Program-made: the position numbers and the translations under genes | Assembly: GCA_029572935.1 (NCBI GenBank) | Contig: JAKQHM010000019.1 | Span: 1 to 64,000 of the forward strand | Reading direction: 5' to 3' | DNA from: Bacteroidota bacterium | GTDB lineage: Bacteria > Bacteroidota > Bacteroidia > Chitinophagales > Saprospiraceae | Length of the DNA: 64,000 bases | The notes under the pieces: generated by a model | Database searches by the model: none | The model's input: only the letters and a program-made list of their open reading frames with translations | What the model was told of the DNA's origin: nothing | Shown: in pieces, positions 47,110 through 56,467 of the stretch | How positions within the stretch are numbered: position 1 is the first letter of the stretch | How the letters are laid out: each line of letters starts with the position of its first letter

Positions 47110-47826
47110 TCAGATTGATCCTTGCGGACAGTCCGGGTCCGAGTGGATGGACCAGGATTCCTGAACCAGAGGGAACTCTTTGTTCTTTTCCAGATATTGA
47201 AGAAATTCTTCCTTTGCAAATAATTCAGCCCCCATGCTTTTCAGGTGATCAGTATCCTGTTGGCAATCGATTCGTTCGAAATTCTTTTCCTGTAACAATT
47301 CGCACAATCGGATCAAGCCATATTTAGAGGCGTTTGATACCTCCGCAAACATGGATTCTCCGCAAAACATTCTGCCCATGGCAAGGCCATAGAGGCCACC
47401 CACGAGTTTGCCAGCCTGCCAGACTTCCACAGAGTGAGCCAGTCCCAGTTCGTGCAATTTTAAAAAGGCTTCCAGGATGTCATAGTGAATCCAACTGCCC
47501 CGCTGCCCTTTGCGCCTGATGCTCCTGCAGGCTTGCATAACATCCAGGAAACAGCGATCAAAACTGACGCAGAATGCTGACCGGTTGATAAGAGACCTCA
47601 TGCTTTTTGAAATATTAATTTTGGAGGGGATCAGCATGAGTCTGGGCGTCAGACACCACCAGGCTATTTCCTCGCCATGGTCATACCAGGGGAAGATTCC
47701 ATTTTGATAAGCCAGGAGGATTCGGTCGGGCGATAAATCACCCCCAATAGCTAAAATGCCTGAGGGCTCGGCAAGGGAAGGATGTGGAAAAACGATTTCA
47801 TGATCCGGCAGTTTGAATACCGGCAC
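47110..47826 (-). CDS. aat: leucyl/phenylalanyl-tRNA-protein transferase
   Basis: The 238-residue enzyme adds Leu or Phe from tRNA to proteins with N-terminal Arg or Lys, creating ClpS/ClpAP degrons. Family segments are FPHPSLAEPSGILAIGGDLSPDRILLAYQNGIFPWY, WWCLTPRLML, GLYGLAMGRMFCGESMF and IDCQQDTDHLKSMGA. GTG 47826 is chosen: it gives the family-typical N terminus (PVFKLPD), 5 nt after the clpS stop. ATG 47877 would extend it by 17 residues into clpS. Confidence 0.93.
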   Translation of the reverse strand: MPVFKLPDHEIVFPHPSLAEPSGILAIGGDLSPDRILLAYQNGIFPWYDHGEEIAWWCLTPRLMLIPSKINISKSMRSLINRSAFCVSFDRCFLDVMQACRSIRRKGQRGSWIHYDILEAFLKLHELGLAHSVEVWQAGKLVGGLYGLAMGRMFCGESMFAEVSNASKYGLIRLCELLQEKNFERIDCQQDTDHLKSMGAELFAKEEFLQYLEKNKEFPLVQESWSIHSDPDCPQGSI

Positions 47827-47831
47827 CTGGA

Positions 47832-48134
47832 TCAGACTTTGATGGTTTCCAGAACAGCGGAAAGCCCTCTTTCGCACAAGGCATCTTTCATGGGTCTCAG
47901 GACTTCAAATACGCCTCTTTTTACACTCGCTTTGCCTCTGAAGTGGACAATCATGGATAATTGTTCAGCCTGTTCAAAACTGTGTTTGCAGACTTCCATA
48001 AAACATTCAATGACCCAGTCGAAAGTATTCACATCGTCGTTGTAAACAATGATTTCAGACACTTCTCCGATGTATTCTTCTGTCAGTACATCATCCTCCA
48101 GGTCTTTCCAGGGTTGAGATTGTGAATTGTTCAT
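47832..48134 (-). CDS. clpS: ATP-dependent Clp protease adaptor
   Basis: The 100-residue adaptor delivers N-degron substrates to ClpAP/ClpCP. The binding pocket is recognisable in VYNDDVNTFDWVIECFMEVCKHS and in the QAEQLSMIVHFRGKASV segment. It follows peroxiredoxin by 7 nt and precedes aat by 5 nt, so adaptor and tagging enzyme share one transcript. Confidence 0.94.
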   Translation of the reverse strand: MNNSQSQPWKDLEDDVLTEEYIGEVSEIIVYNDDVNTFDWVIECFMEVCKHSFEQAEQLSMIVHFRGKASVKRGVFEVLRPMKDALCERGLSAVLETIKV

Positions 48135-48141
48135 GGCAGAT

Positions 48142-48621
48142 TCAGCTTAAGGATTCCAGGGTTTGATTTATGAGGACGAAATTAGGCAGTTCTCCGGCAT
48201 TTTCCAAAATTTCTGCATATTTTACCACACCATTTTTATCGATCAGGAAGGCGGATCTTTTGGACACCCCTTTCAGTCCAAGGTGAAATTCTTCATAAAG
48301 ACAACCGTAAGAGGCAGATATGGTTTTGTTGAAATCGGAAAGCAAGAGAAAGGGCAGATTTTGTTCTTCCTTGAATTTTTTTAATGCATGAGGACTGTCC
48401 ACTGAAATTCCAATGATCTCGGCATTCAGGCCCGCATATCGGGCGATGTCATCGCGCATCATGCATAGCTCCTTGGTGCAGACTCCTGTGAAGGCAAAAG
48501 GAAAAAACAAGAGGAGTACATTTTTTCCATGGAAATCAGAAAGGGAAACCATGTTTCGGTCTGAAGAAACTGCTGTAAATGCGGGTGCTTTGTCGCCAGG
48601 GTGTAAAATTTTCACTGCCAT
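48142..48621 (-). CDS. peroxiredoxin (AhpE/BCP-like)
   Basis: The 159-residue thiol peroxidase has the peroxidatic Cys48 in PFAFTGVCTKELC, followed by Cys53. It has the FFPFAFT-C pattern, DSPHALKKF and AFLIDKNGVV of AhpE/BCP-type enzymes. It is the first gene of the clpS-aat transcript, with an exact -7 element at 48638-48645. Confidence 0.9.
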   Translation of the reverse strand: MAVKILHPGDKAPAFTAVSSDRNMVSLSDFHGKNVLLLFFPFAFTGVCTKELCMMRDDIARYAGLNAEIIGISVDSPHALKKFKEEQNLPFLLLSDFNKTISASYGCLYEEFHLGLKGVSKRSAFLIDKNGVVKYAEILENAGELPNFVLINQTLESLS

Positions 48622-48637
48622 TTGATTTAAGAGGGCA

Positions 48638-48645
48638 CAAAAATA
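48638..48645 (-). promoter_or_regulatory. TAnnTTTG -7 element for the peroxiredoxin-clpS-aat operon
   Basis: TATTTTTG on the minus strand matches the consensus exactly, 17 nt before the peroxiredoxin ATG. Confidence 0.55.
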
Positions 48646-48734
48646 GATATTTGCATGGATTTACCTAATCCTAGACCGTCTTTTTTGGCTTCTACAGAGC
48701 AATGAAAAGATGTCCTGCGAATTTTTTTAAAATC

Positions 48735-49634
48735 ATGAAGCCAGTCACCAGGTCCTACCTCTTTGTTCATACTGCTGTGTTCCTGTTTGGGTTTACGGGG
48801 ATCTTAGGACATGTCATTGATTTGCCGGCTGTCACGCTGGTCTGGTGGAGGGCCTTGCTGACCTGGATTTTGATGCTTCCACTGATGGTCCAACAGGGAT
48901 TGGTCAGGGAGATAACCAAAAGAAATCTGAAAGTTTTTGGCAGCATCGGAGTCGTTGTGGCCCTGCATTGGATTTGTTTTTACGGTTCCATCAAACTGGC
49001 CAATTCATCCGTAGCCATGATTTGTCTTTCTACCATATCCGTCATGACCGCTTTTTTTGAAGCATGGTTCAACAAGCGCCCTGTCATGTGGAAGGATGCG
49101 CTGATTGGAATTGCCATCATTCCGGGCATCCTGCTCATCAATGGAACGATTTCAGGGGATTTCCGACTGGGCTTTCTGGTCGGGATGCTTGCGGCAGCCT
49201 TGTCTGCTGTTTTTGCCAGCCTGAATAAAAAGCACATAAAGACATCCGAATCGCTTACCATCACATGGATCGAGATGTTTTCCGTTTGGCTTTTTATCAG
49301 TTTGCTGCTGCCCGGGATTTACTCCTGGTCTCCGGATGCCAAATTCTGGCCGGATGCTTCCGATTGGTTTTACCTCATCATTTTATCTGTTCTCTGTACG
49401 GTGGTACCCTATGCCCTGGCTTTGAAATCCATGAAAAACCTTTCTGCCTTCAGTGCGATGCTGGCCTTCAATATGGAGACCATTTATGGGATTTTGCTGT
49501 CCATACTCATATTGCAGGAGCACAGGCAAATGAATGGTTGGTTTTATGTAGGGGTGTTTTTAATTCTGAGTACGGTCTTTCTGCATCCAATCATCAGCCG
49601 CAAATATCAGAGCCCAGCGGGTTCTGTTTCATAA
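48735..49634 (+). CDS. EamA-family (drug/metabolite) transporter
   Basis: The 299-residue membrane protein has ten hydrophobic helices in two EamA repeats (FLFGFTGILGHVI, WWRALLTWILML, VALHWICFYGSIKLANSSVAMI; second repeat PYALALKSMKNLSAFSAML, EHRQMNGWFYVGVFLI). The substrate is not predictable. ATG 48735 is used; an earlier ATG 48702 adds eleven residues. The bestrophin gene follows at 15 nt. Confidence 0.88.
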   Translation: MKPVTRSYLFVHTAVFLFGFTGILGHVIDLPAVTLVWWRALLTWILMLPLMVQQGLVREITKRNLKVFGSIGVVVALHWICFYGSIKLANSSVAMICLSTISVMTAFFEAWFNKRPVMWKDALIGIAIIPGILLINGTISGDFRLGFLVGMLAAALSAVFASLNKKHIKTSESLTITWIEMFSVWLFISLLLPGIYSWSPDAKFWPDASDWFYLIILSVLCTVVPYALALKSMKNLSAFSAMLAFNMETIYGILLSILILQEHRQMNGWFYVGVFLILSTVFLHPIISRKYQSPAGSVS

Positions 49635-49649
49635 AATTTAAATTGTTGA

Positions 49650-50675
49650 ATGATGCATACTGGAAAAAATTATACCTGGAAAGAAGTTCTCCTATGGACG
49701 CGTTTTGATTTATTTAGATTATTTGTCATTTCACTGATTCCTACCGCCCTGTATGTTTTTTTTAAATGGAATTGGCTCAGTCTACCCTGGTTGCCGGTAG
49801 CCTTGCTCGGCACAGCAGTAGCATTTGTGGTGGGGTTTAAAAACAATGCCTCCTACGACAGATTATGGGAAGCCAGACAGATCTGGGGCAATATCTTGAA
49901 TGCAAGCCGTTCCTGGGGGATATTGGTGAAGGATTTTGTAACAGACAGGATGGTACAGCATCCGGTACCTGAATCCGAGCTCAGGCAAATTCACAGAATT
50001 CTGGTGGACAGGCACCTGGGGTGGGTGACAGCCCTTCGGTTTCAACTCAGAGAACCTCGTATCTGGGAAGCCATATATAAAGCCCACAATCAGGAATACA
50101 AGAATAAATGGTTCAGAGTGGAGGAGCATGAAAATAAGATGGAGGACGAATTAAAGAATTACCTGTCTGAGGAGGAATGCCGGCAAATCCTGAGCAAATC
50201 CAACAAAGCGGCACAGATCATCGGCCTTCAGTCTGCTCACCTTCGCCGGTTGCTGGAACTCGGGTACATCGAAGATTTCAGGCATATGGAAATGGAGAAT
50301 CTTTTAAGGGAATTGTACAATTTTCAAGGAGCAGCTGAAAGAATTAAAAACTTTCCATATCCCCGGCAATACGCTACCCTCAATTTGTGGTTCATTCAAC
50401 TTTTTGTGGTGCTGCTTCCCTTGGGTATGTTGCAGGAGTTTAACAAAATGGGTGAGCATTACGTATGGCTCACGGTTCCATTCAGTGTTCTATGCGGATG
50501 GGTATTCACTACCATGGAAAAAATCGGAGAAGCTTCAGAAAGTCCTTTTGAGGGAAGCGCCAATGATGTGCCTATCACGGCCATCAGCAGAACGATTGAA
50601 ATCGACTTGCGGGAATTGTTTGACCATCGTGATGTTCCGCCCCCTTTAAAACCGGTCAACCAAATACTTTCTTAA
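49650..50675 (+). CDS. bestrophin-family anion channel
   Basis: The 341-residue membrane protein has family marks near the N terminus (TRFDLFRLFVISLIPTALYVF, VGFKNNASYDRLWEARQIWGNILNASR) and the C-terminal FTTMEKIGEASESPFEG-NDVPITAISRTIE-DLREL. Bacterial bestrophins form pentameric ion channels. It is cotranscribed with the EamA transporter. Confidence 0.93.
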   Translation: MMHTGKNYTWKEVLLWTRFDLFRLFVISLIPTALYVFFKWNWLSLPWLPVALLGTAVAFVVGFKNNASYDRLWEARQIWGNILNASRSWGILVKDFVTDRMVQHPVPESELRQIHRILVDRHLGWVTALRFQLREPRIWEAIYKAHNQEYKNKWFRVEEHENKMEDELKNYLSEEECRQILSKSNKAAQIIGLQSAHLRRLLELGYIEDFRHMEMENLLRELYNFQGAAERIKNFPYPRQYATLNLWFIQLFVVLLPLGMLQEFNKMGEHYVWLTVPFSVLCGWVFTTMEKIGEASESPFEGSANDVPITAISRTIEIDLRELFDHRDVPPPLKPVNQILS

Positions 50676-50721
50676 TGAAGAAGCGTAATTTTATATTCTG
50701 TTTTTAATCCGGATCCTGTTT

Positions 50722-50755
50722 AAAAAAAAAGGCCGTTCACTTCGAACGACCTTTG
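50722..50755. terminator. bidirectional intrinsic terminator
   Basis: AAAGGCCGTTC and GAACGACCTTT form a stem with one C-A mismatch. The A run at 50722-50730 gives a T run on the minus strand, ending the gene at 50790, and the structure can also end the bestrophin transcript. Confidence 0.7.
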
Positions 50756-50789
50756 AAAGTAAGGTAAAACCAGTGTAGTAAAGATCGGG

Positions 50790-51440
50790 TCACAGCAACT
50801 CTGCCATTTCGCGACAGATGGATTTATAGGCAGAACCTTCGTGGTCGAGTTGTTTGAAAAGGACCTTTGCAATGCTCTTTCCACCAGGTATCATGGTGAC
50901 CGAGATGGCGTAATAAAACCTGACATCATCTCTGAATTCATCGAGGCCTGCTATTCCGGATTGAGCGAGTCGGTAGTTGATCTTGGAAAAATTACTCGCT
51001 GCAGGACCATACAATCCACGACTGAGCTGTGTCAAACCAAGCAGATATCGTGCTGCATCGTTACCTGGATTCGTTTTGATATGGCGTCCCAATAATTTGT
51101 GAGCACTTTCGAAATCATACTTTTCGATATAACCAGCGGCCTGGTTGATAATTTCTTCTGACTGCTTCCAGTCCGCTTCTGTCTCAAAATTATCTATATC
51201 CAATGAAGCGGTTTGTCCGGAATTTGTTTCAAGTGTGTGCAGGAGCGCGATCTTTTCTGTAAAGGCTGATCCCATGAGTTGGGTTTTGACCAACATATTG
51301 ACCCAGGAAGAATTGAAATTCCTGACCAACCTTGTTTCAGGGTTCTGGAGCCCACCGGGTGTACCGTTTGGAAGGCTTTGTGCATTTGTGAATTGGGTGA
51401 GGGCACTGAGTGCGAATGGAAGAAAGAACGACTTTTTCAT
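50790..51440 (-). CDS. secreted protein of unknown function with TPR-like helices
   Basis: The 216-residue protein (start ATG 51440, signal peptide MKKSFFLPFALSALTQFTNAQ) contains a TPR-like middle (AAGYIEKYDFESAHKLLGRHIKTNPGNDAARYLLGLTQLSRGLYGPAA). The open frame runs to 51563 but that extension lacks a second signal and is AT-rich. It lies divergent from the sigma-like gene, 343 bp away. Confidence 0.65.
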   Translation of the reverse strand: MKKSFFLPFALSALTQFTNAQSLPNGTPGGLQNPETRLVRNFNSSWVNMLVKTQLMGSAFTEKIALLHTLETNSGQTASLDIDNFETEADWKQSEEIINQAAGYIEKYDFESAHKLLGRHIKTNPGNDAARYLLGLTQLSRGLYGPAASNFSKINYRLAQSGIAGLDEFRDDVRFYYAISVTMIPGGKSIAKVLFKQLDHEGSAYKSICREMAELL

Positions 51441-51783
51441 GATGAAATGATTTTTATGGTTGTTGTTAATTAAAATTTCAATTGCTGATTTGACTGAATG
51501 GTGCAAAGACCAAAAGAAAATTAAGGCAGTTAGAAAGAAAATTTTAAAATTTATTTTTTGCACCGCAGTGCTCTTTCCACTTTATAGGATCTGCAGCTGG
51601 ATGAAGAAAAATAAAATGCCCGTATGAAATATGTAGGGGAACCCATTTCCGGATCAGTAGCAGTCCAGGTGAGACTGTTTGTGTTTAAGGCCCTATGGAT
51701 CAGATGGGTATATATATTTTTACTTAATTTGGTGTCTGCCCCTTAAATTACAGGATATTTTTACACCATACGAACAGAACCAT
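51441..51783. other. 343-bp intergenic region between divergent genes
   Basis: AT-rich DNA with promoters presumed for both flanking genes, but no exact TAnnTTTG, hairpin or small gene was found. Confidence 0.5.
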
Positions 51784-52374
51784 ATGTGCAAATCCTGCGA
51801 ATCATTCCAATCTGAGATCCTGAAGGGAGAGGAAGGCAAGAAAAATGCCGCCCGCTTGCTCTTTGAGGAAGAATCCATACGGAAGAATGCCCGGCATTTT
51901 TTCCGAAAGTACGAAAGATATGTATCATCCCTATACGAAAACTGGGAGGAGTTTTACATAGAAATAGTGCTGAGGATCTTTAAGGAAAAGGAGGCCGGAA
52001 GAGGTCCCCGCGAAAATTGTGAGGGCTACTATTTTAAACTGACCCGAAATGTTTGTGAAGAAATGGTTCGGGCCTCCAATCGATGGAAGGCGACAGAAGA
52101 ACAGCTCACCCGGTTGGATGAGCTGAGCGGGGATCCCTACATCATTGAAAAGGTTAAAAAGTACATAGCCAAAATGGATTGCAAATGCGCTCATCTCATG
52201 TATCATTATCACATCGAAGAACAATTGGTACGGGACAGGGAGCAATTGGTGAAGATACTGGCAGAAAAATGCGGTCGCGATTATACAACCGGATCCATTC
52301 CGGTTCATCTCAGTGGCTGTCTTGGAAAACTGGCAGATATGATTGAAGAAGATGAGGATAAGTTGTTCGTATAA
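51784..52374 (+). CDS. divergent sigma-70-like factor
   Basis: The 196-residue protein starts MCKSCESF. A region like sigma region 2 can be read (NWEEFYIEIVLRIFKEKEAG-GPRENCEGYYFKLTRNVCEEMVRASNRW) and the last 60 residues could form a region 4-like helix-turn-helix, though it is very diverged. The next gene encodes an anti-sigma-like membrane protein. Without a search I cannot exclude an unrelated helical protein. Confidence 0.5.
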   Translation: MCKSCESFQSEILKGEEGKKNAARLLFEEESIRKNARHFFRKYERYVSSLYENWEEFYIEIVLRIFKEKEAGRGPRENCEGYYFKLTRNVCEEMVRASNRWKATEEQLTRLDELSGDPYIIEKVKKYIAKMDCKCAHLMYHYHIEEQLVRDREQLVKILAEKCGRDYTTGSIPVHLSGCLGKLADMIEEDEDKLFV

Positions 52375-52388
52375 AAAAGGAATACATC

Positions 52389-53183
52389 ATGCAAACTGAA
52401 AACACAAAAGAAAAAATAGAATCCTACCTCCAGGGACAAATGAATCCGGCAGAGCGCGAGGCATTTGAAAAAGATCTGCGCAATGACCCAGCCCTGAGGA
52501 AAAGCCTGACTGCATCCCTGCTCAGAAGTTTGAAAAAAAATTCTGATGAGGATGAGGAGACCCGCGCTTTGCTCAGATCTGTTTATGATACCATGCCCAA
52601 ATTAAATGAGGAGGAACCCAAAAAACCCGGAATAAACAGATTTCTGAGCAAGCTATGGATACCCTATATGGCAGCAGCCAGTACGATCGTGGCCGTCGTC
52701 TATTTTACTCTGTTCTACCAACAGGGTGGAGGACAAAACAACGGAGATATGTATGCCTCTATGATGGCCACTCCTGTCAGTATGGAACGTGCATCTGTCG
52801 GGGATATGGCTTTCAACGAAAAAGCATCCTTTTACTATTTTCAGGATCAGCCTATGATAGACAGTCTGGCGCCAATGGCTCTTGCCTGCAATGGTTTTTG
52901 TGTGCCTAAATATTATCTCGCCCATGCATATCTGAAGACCGGTCAGTTTGACAAAGCCAATGCCCTTTTTGGAGAATTGTTGAGCGATGTGCAGCGCATC
53001 AATGATGTGCCGCAATTGCAAGGCAGAGAACAGGAACTCAGATTTAACGCGCTGGTCGCAAAAGCTGCTGCGACAGGGGATCGCACCAAAGTTCATTCAG
53101 AACTTATGAAGTTGATCCAGGAACTCAAAAAGAGCGATTCACTTTACAACCTGGCCATTCGTTTCCGCGGAGCCTTGCAGTAA
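52389..53183 (+). CDS. anti-sigma-like membrane protein
   Basis: The 264-residue protein opens with IESYLQGQMNPAEREAFEKDLRNDPALRKSL, a segment typical of the cytosolic domain of Bacteroidota anti-sigma factors, then one transmembrane helix (LWIPYMAAASTIVAVVYFTLF) and a periplasmic part with a TPR-like helical region near the C terminus. It starts 14 nt after the sigma-like gene. Confidence 0.6.
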   Translation: MQTENTKEKIESYLQGQMNPAEREAFEKDLRNDPALRKSLTASLLRSLKKNSDEDEETRALLRSVYDTMPKLNEEEPKKPGINRFLSKLWIPYMAAASTIVAVVYFTLFYQQGGGQNNGDMYASMMATPVSMERASVGDMAFNEKASFYYFQDQPMIDSLAPMALACNGFCVPKYYLAHAYLKTGQFDKANALFGELLSDVQRINDVPQLQGREQELRFNALVAKAAATGDRTKVHSELMKLIQELKKSDSLYNLAIRFRGALQ

Positions 53184-53226
53184 ATCGGAAACAGGCATAT
53201 ATTCCTGTTATCTCATCACGCGCTTT

Positions 53227-56200
53227 CTAAAAATCCAGTCCGAGTGATAGGTGGGCCATTGGTTTTTGAAGTCCTTTGAAATCAAATGGCCATCCGTAAT
53301 CAAACCGGATGAAATATCCAAACAAAGCACTACGGAGGCCCAGACCGGTGCTGCTGATCACGGGATTTCTTTTGAATTTCAAATCTACTTCCACGGCCGG
53401 ATTGCTGACTTTGGCTGTCACTACTTCCGCTTTTCTCAGATCAGGTAAAAAACCATTCCAGGACATTCCAGCATCTACAAATCCCACCAATTGCAGGTTT
53501 CGCAACAAACTATTTCTCCAACTGTGCCCCAGAATGTACTGGAAAAAAGGAATTCTCAATTCTGAATTGAACACCATCGAGGAACTGCCCCTTCTTGATC
53601 CCAAAGGATAGCCGCGGACCTCGGTGACCTGGTTTGCGAATGCGTAATTCAGATTGTCTCCTGTATTGTTTTCCTGGGAATACCTTGGAATAATCCAGTT
53701 TTCAGTTCCTCCCAGGTGGTTGAGCATGCGAAGGGTTCCAAACGAAGAATTAAAATATAGTCTGTTGCTGAATACAGAATGCCTCAAGACAGGTATATGA
53801 TGTCTGGCGTCGAATCCAGCAATGTACAATAGGCCGTTAACAGGTTGAAAATTCCAGTTGTCACCTGGACTGAGTTCAAATCTTTTCATGGCTTCCATAA
53901 AGACTTTGATCTGTGTACCTTGTTTGAGGTTGATGCTCAGTCCAAGCACATCGTCATACACGAATTCCAAACGGCTGCCCAGGCTCTGAAGGTGTGTACC
54001 TGAACTATCAAGTGTGATGCGGTCCGTAGCATTGAAATACCGGTGGTCGTTCCTCAGAGTGTTGTTGAGCCTGATACTCCTGTAAGGATCCAGTGCATAA
54101 ATGAGCTGATAATTGAACAGCACTGTGTTGGTCGTCTGTCTGTAGTTGTTGAAGTTGCTGACCGGAATAGTTTCTGACTCGCCTTTTCTGTAAATGGCAA
54201 AAATATGATCGAGCCGGTTTTTCTGATTGTAAAAAAGAAGAAAGGATTCGGTACCGGATAGATTGGTGGGAATTCTGATACCAGCCTCGATGAAGTAATT
54301 TTCAAACAGCTCGCGCACCCGCAGTTTGAGCAACAAACCAAGTCTGGGAGGTGTAAAGTTTCGGTTGAATCCAGCAAAGGTATTGAGTCCCCCAAAAAGA
54401 AGGTCGTTGTTGAGGTTTGCACTGGTTTCTTCAATCTGAAACCTGTCTCTGTATGCTATAGCCTGGTTGGGATTGAATTGGGTAAGGGGAATTCTGTTTT
54501 GTCTATGTGCTGTGCTTGGACCCAGGTAAATTTCATTGTAATCAATTTTCTTTTTTTGAAAAAAATTGAGGAGTATTTCCCGGGTATTGGGGGGATCTCC
54601 AAATGCAGACTGAAACCGCGCCATTTGTTGAGTATCTACGGGCATTTCTATTTGATCATCTGCACTGTCTCCGGAAGAAAACCCCTTCCCTTCCTCAATC
54701 AGTGGTGCGGATTTCAACCTGTTGGCCAGGTCTTCCACTTTGCCGTAATACCTTCCCTTCCAATCTCTGAAAATGTTGAGCAGGTAGGGGTCTCTTTCCT
54801 GCGCTGAAAGCTTGTCCAACTGAGGATGTGAGAGATCATAGGATCCATTTGGACCGCTGATGTAATGGATCTCTCCTCCGGAATGGATGGCTTTCAAGAG
54901 CATTATATCAGGATTGAGCATCCTCATTGATTCCAGAGAACTATGAGGAAAGGGAGATCTTAATTTCGTAAGTATTCGGGTAGTATCCGGAATCCGGATC
55001 CGAAATACCGAAAAGGGTCCGGTTGGAAGAATGCTGTCCAGGCGGGTTTTCTGCATCTCCCTGGCAGTTCTGTTGGAGTTAAAGCAGACAAACATACCTT
55101 CCTGTGTTTTGATCAGCGAAAGATTCAGATCATCGTAAAGATCATCAGTCAGCTTCTGGTAGCTGCGCGATTTGATCTTGTAAAGAAAAAGGTCAGAAAA
55201 TCCATTGGAGCTGCCTGAAAAAACAATTTGATTTCTGTCTATCACGGCCAGATCGTATATAGCTGTGATGTCATCCGGCAACCAGGTCTTTACAGTCTCT
55301 CCGCTAAGGTGATCCTTCAGGGTGAGCCGGATCCTGTTTCTGATTTCGTCAGCAATGACGCTGAATTTTTCTCCGGCATGTTCCGCATATACCGGGTATC
55401 CGGGATCCGGGACATTGATCTTGTTCCTGTGGCCTGAGCGGTAAATACTCCTTCTTTGAGAGAGGTCCCGTGAAAATATTCTGATTCTTTTCCGGTTGTT
55501 TTGATCCGTGATCAGCACCCAGCCTTTGTAGTTTTCTGAATAGGATATTCTATGTATTTGTTCTTCTTTTTTCAATCTGATTCTTTTGCTATCAGGAAGC
55601 TCTGATTCAGTACCAGAAAGTTCCCTTTGATAGTATGTGCGCCATTCTTCAAATAATTCTTCGAGATCGCGTTGAAAAGCCATCCGGGTTGCCTGGGCCA
55701 GATCCTTTTGAATCCGTATAAGGTAAAGCCAGTTGGGCAAGGACTTATCCCCATATTCGCTTACCACATAATTCCAGAAAGATTTTCCTGCGAAGGAAGG
55801 GTATCGGTTGGAAAATTTACGGAAACTTTTTCTCTTATTCCACATGCCGGACAGGAGAGTGAGATCTTTTGCGGTCCACCCTTCTCCCAGGTATTCCGTC
55901 AGCCCGGTTTCAAACCAGGGAGGTAATTTGTAGGAGATTACCTTCTGGATTACCTCCTGGAAGTTGGTGCCTGAGAACATTGAGTTGAAATATACCTGCA
56001 CCAGACCTTTTCTGAGAAGTTTTAAAGCGTGTTGATGGTCTCCGTCAAAGTAGAGGAGGATTTTCTGTTCCTTGGTTCTGGGTTCGAGATTCCAGAGCAT
56101 GGGCGTGTACATATGAGTGAGGTCCAGGTTGGACTGCTCCAGGTCGGACAGATCGGAATAAATGACGAGTTCGATCTTTTCCTTGGGGTGATATTCGAAA

Positions 56201-56442
56201 AGTCCCAGAACCTTCTGGTTTTCTTCTTCCGCCAGGTTGATAAAATAATGTGCAGTATTTCTTCCTTTCCCATACCAGTAATAAACCAGATTAGCAGTTT
56301 CGTAAATCCACCAATCAGATTGGTCTTTGTTATACTGGACCTTGTTTTTTCCAAAAACTTCCTGTGCATTTTGAGCAGATAGCGTCAAACTGCCGGAGAG
56401 GCAGACCAGAATTATTGCACATCGAATCAGCCGGAATTCCAT
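53227..56442 (-). CDS. TolB/BamA-like outer-membrane protein with degenerate protease domain
   Basis: The 1071-residue protein has a signal peptide, an N-terminal region like a gluzincin protease (ANLVYYWYG, IELVIYSDLSD, PPWFETGLTEYLGEGW), a TolB-like beta-propeller in the middle (GWVLITDQNNRKRIRI, QIVFSGSSNGFSDLFLYKI) and a C-terminal surface-antigen beta-barrel (YPLGSRRGSSSMVFNSELRIPFFQY, YFIRFDYGWPF). The expected HExxH near residue 150 reads KGLVQ, so protease activity seems lost (inference). ATG 56442 is favoured over TTG 56454. Confidence 0.75.
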   Translation of the reverse strand: MEFRLIRCAIILVCLSGSLTLSAQNAQEVFGKNKVQYNKDQSDWWIYETANLVYYWYGKGRNTAHYFINLAEEENQKVLGLFEYHPKEKIELVIYSDLSDLEQSNLDLTHMYTPMLWNLEPRTKEQKILLYFDGDHQHALKLLRKGLVQVYFNSMFSGTNFQEVIQKVISYKLPPWFETGLTEYLGEGWTAKDLTLLSGMWNKRKSFRKFSNRYPSFAGKSFWNYVVSEYGDKSLPNWLYLIRIQKDLAQATRMAFQRDLEELFEEWRTYYQRELSGTESELPDSKRIRLKKEEQIHRISYSENYKGWVLITDQNNRKRIRIFSRDLSQRRSIYRSGHRNKINVPDPGYPVYAEHAGEKFSVIADEIRNRIRLTLKDHLSGETVKTWLPDDITAIYDLAVIDRNQIVFSGSSNGFSDLFLYKIKSRSYQKLTDDLYDDLNLSLIKTQEGMFVCFNSNRTAREMQKTRLDSILPTGPFSVFRIRIPDTTRILTKLRSPFPHSSLESMRMLNPDIMLLKAIHSGGEIHYISGPNGSYDLSHPQLDKLSAQERDPYLLNIFRDWKGRYYGKVEDLANRLKSAPLIEEGKGFSSGDSADDQIEMPVDTQQMARFQSAFGDPPNTREILLNFFQKKKIDYNEIYLGPSTAHRQNRIPLTQFNPNQAIAYRDRFQIEETSANLNNDLLFGGLNTFAGFNRNFTPPRLGLLLKLRVRELFENYFIEAGIRIPTNLSGTESFLLFYNQKNRLDHIFAIYRKGESETIPVSNFNNYRQTTNTVLFNYQLIYALDPYRSIRLNNTLRNDHRYFNATDRITLDSSGTHLQSLGSRLEFVYDDVLGLSINLKQGTQIKVFMEAMKRFELSPGDNWNFQPVNGLLYIAGFDARHHIPVLRHSVFSNRLYFNSSFGTLRMLNHLGGTENWIIPRYSQENNTGDNLNYAFANQVTEVRGYPLGSRRGSSSMVFNSELRIPFFQYILGHSWRNSLLRNLQLVGFVDAGMSWNGFLPDLRKAEVVTAKVSNPAVEVDLKFKRNPVISSTGLGLRSALFGYFIRFDYGWPFDFKGLQKPMAHLSLGLDF

Positions 56443-56467
56443 TATTTTGCGCAAATTATAACGAATT

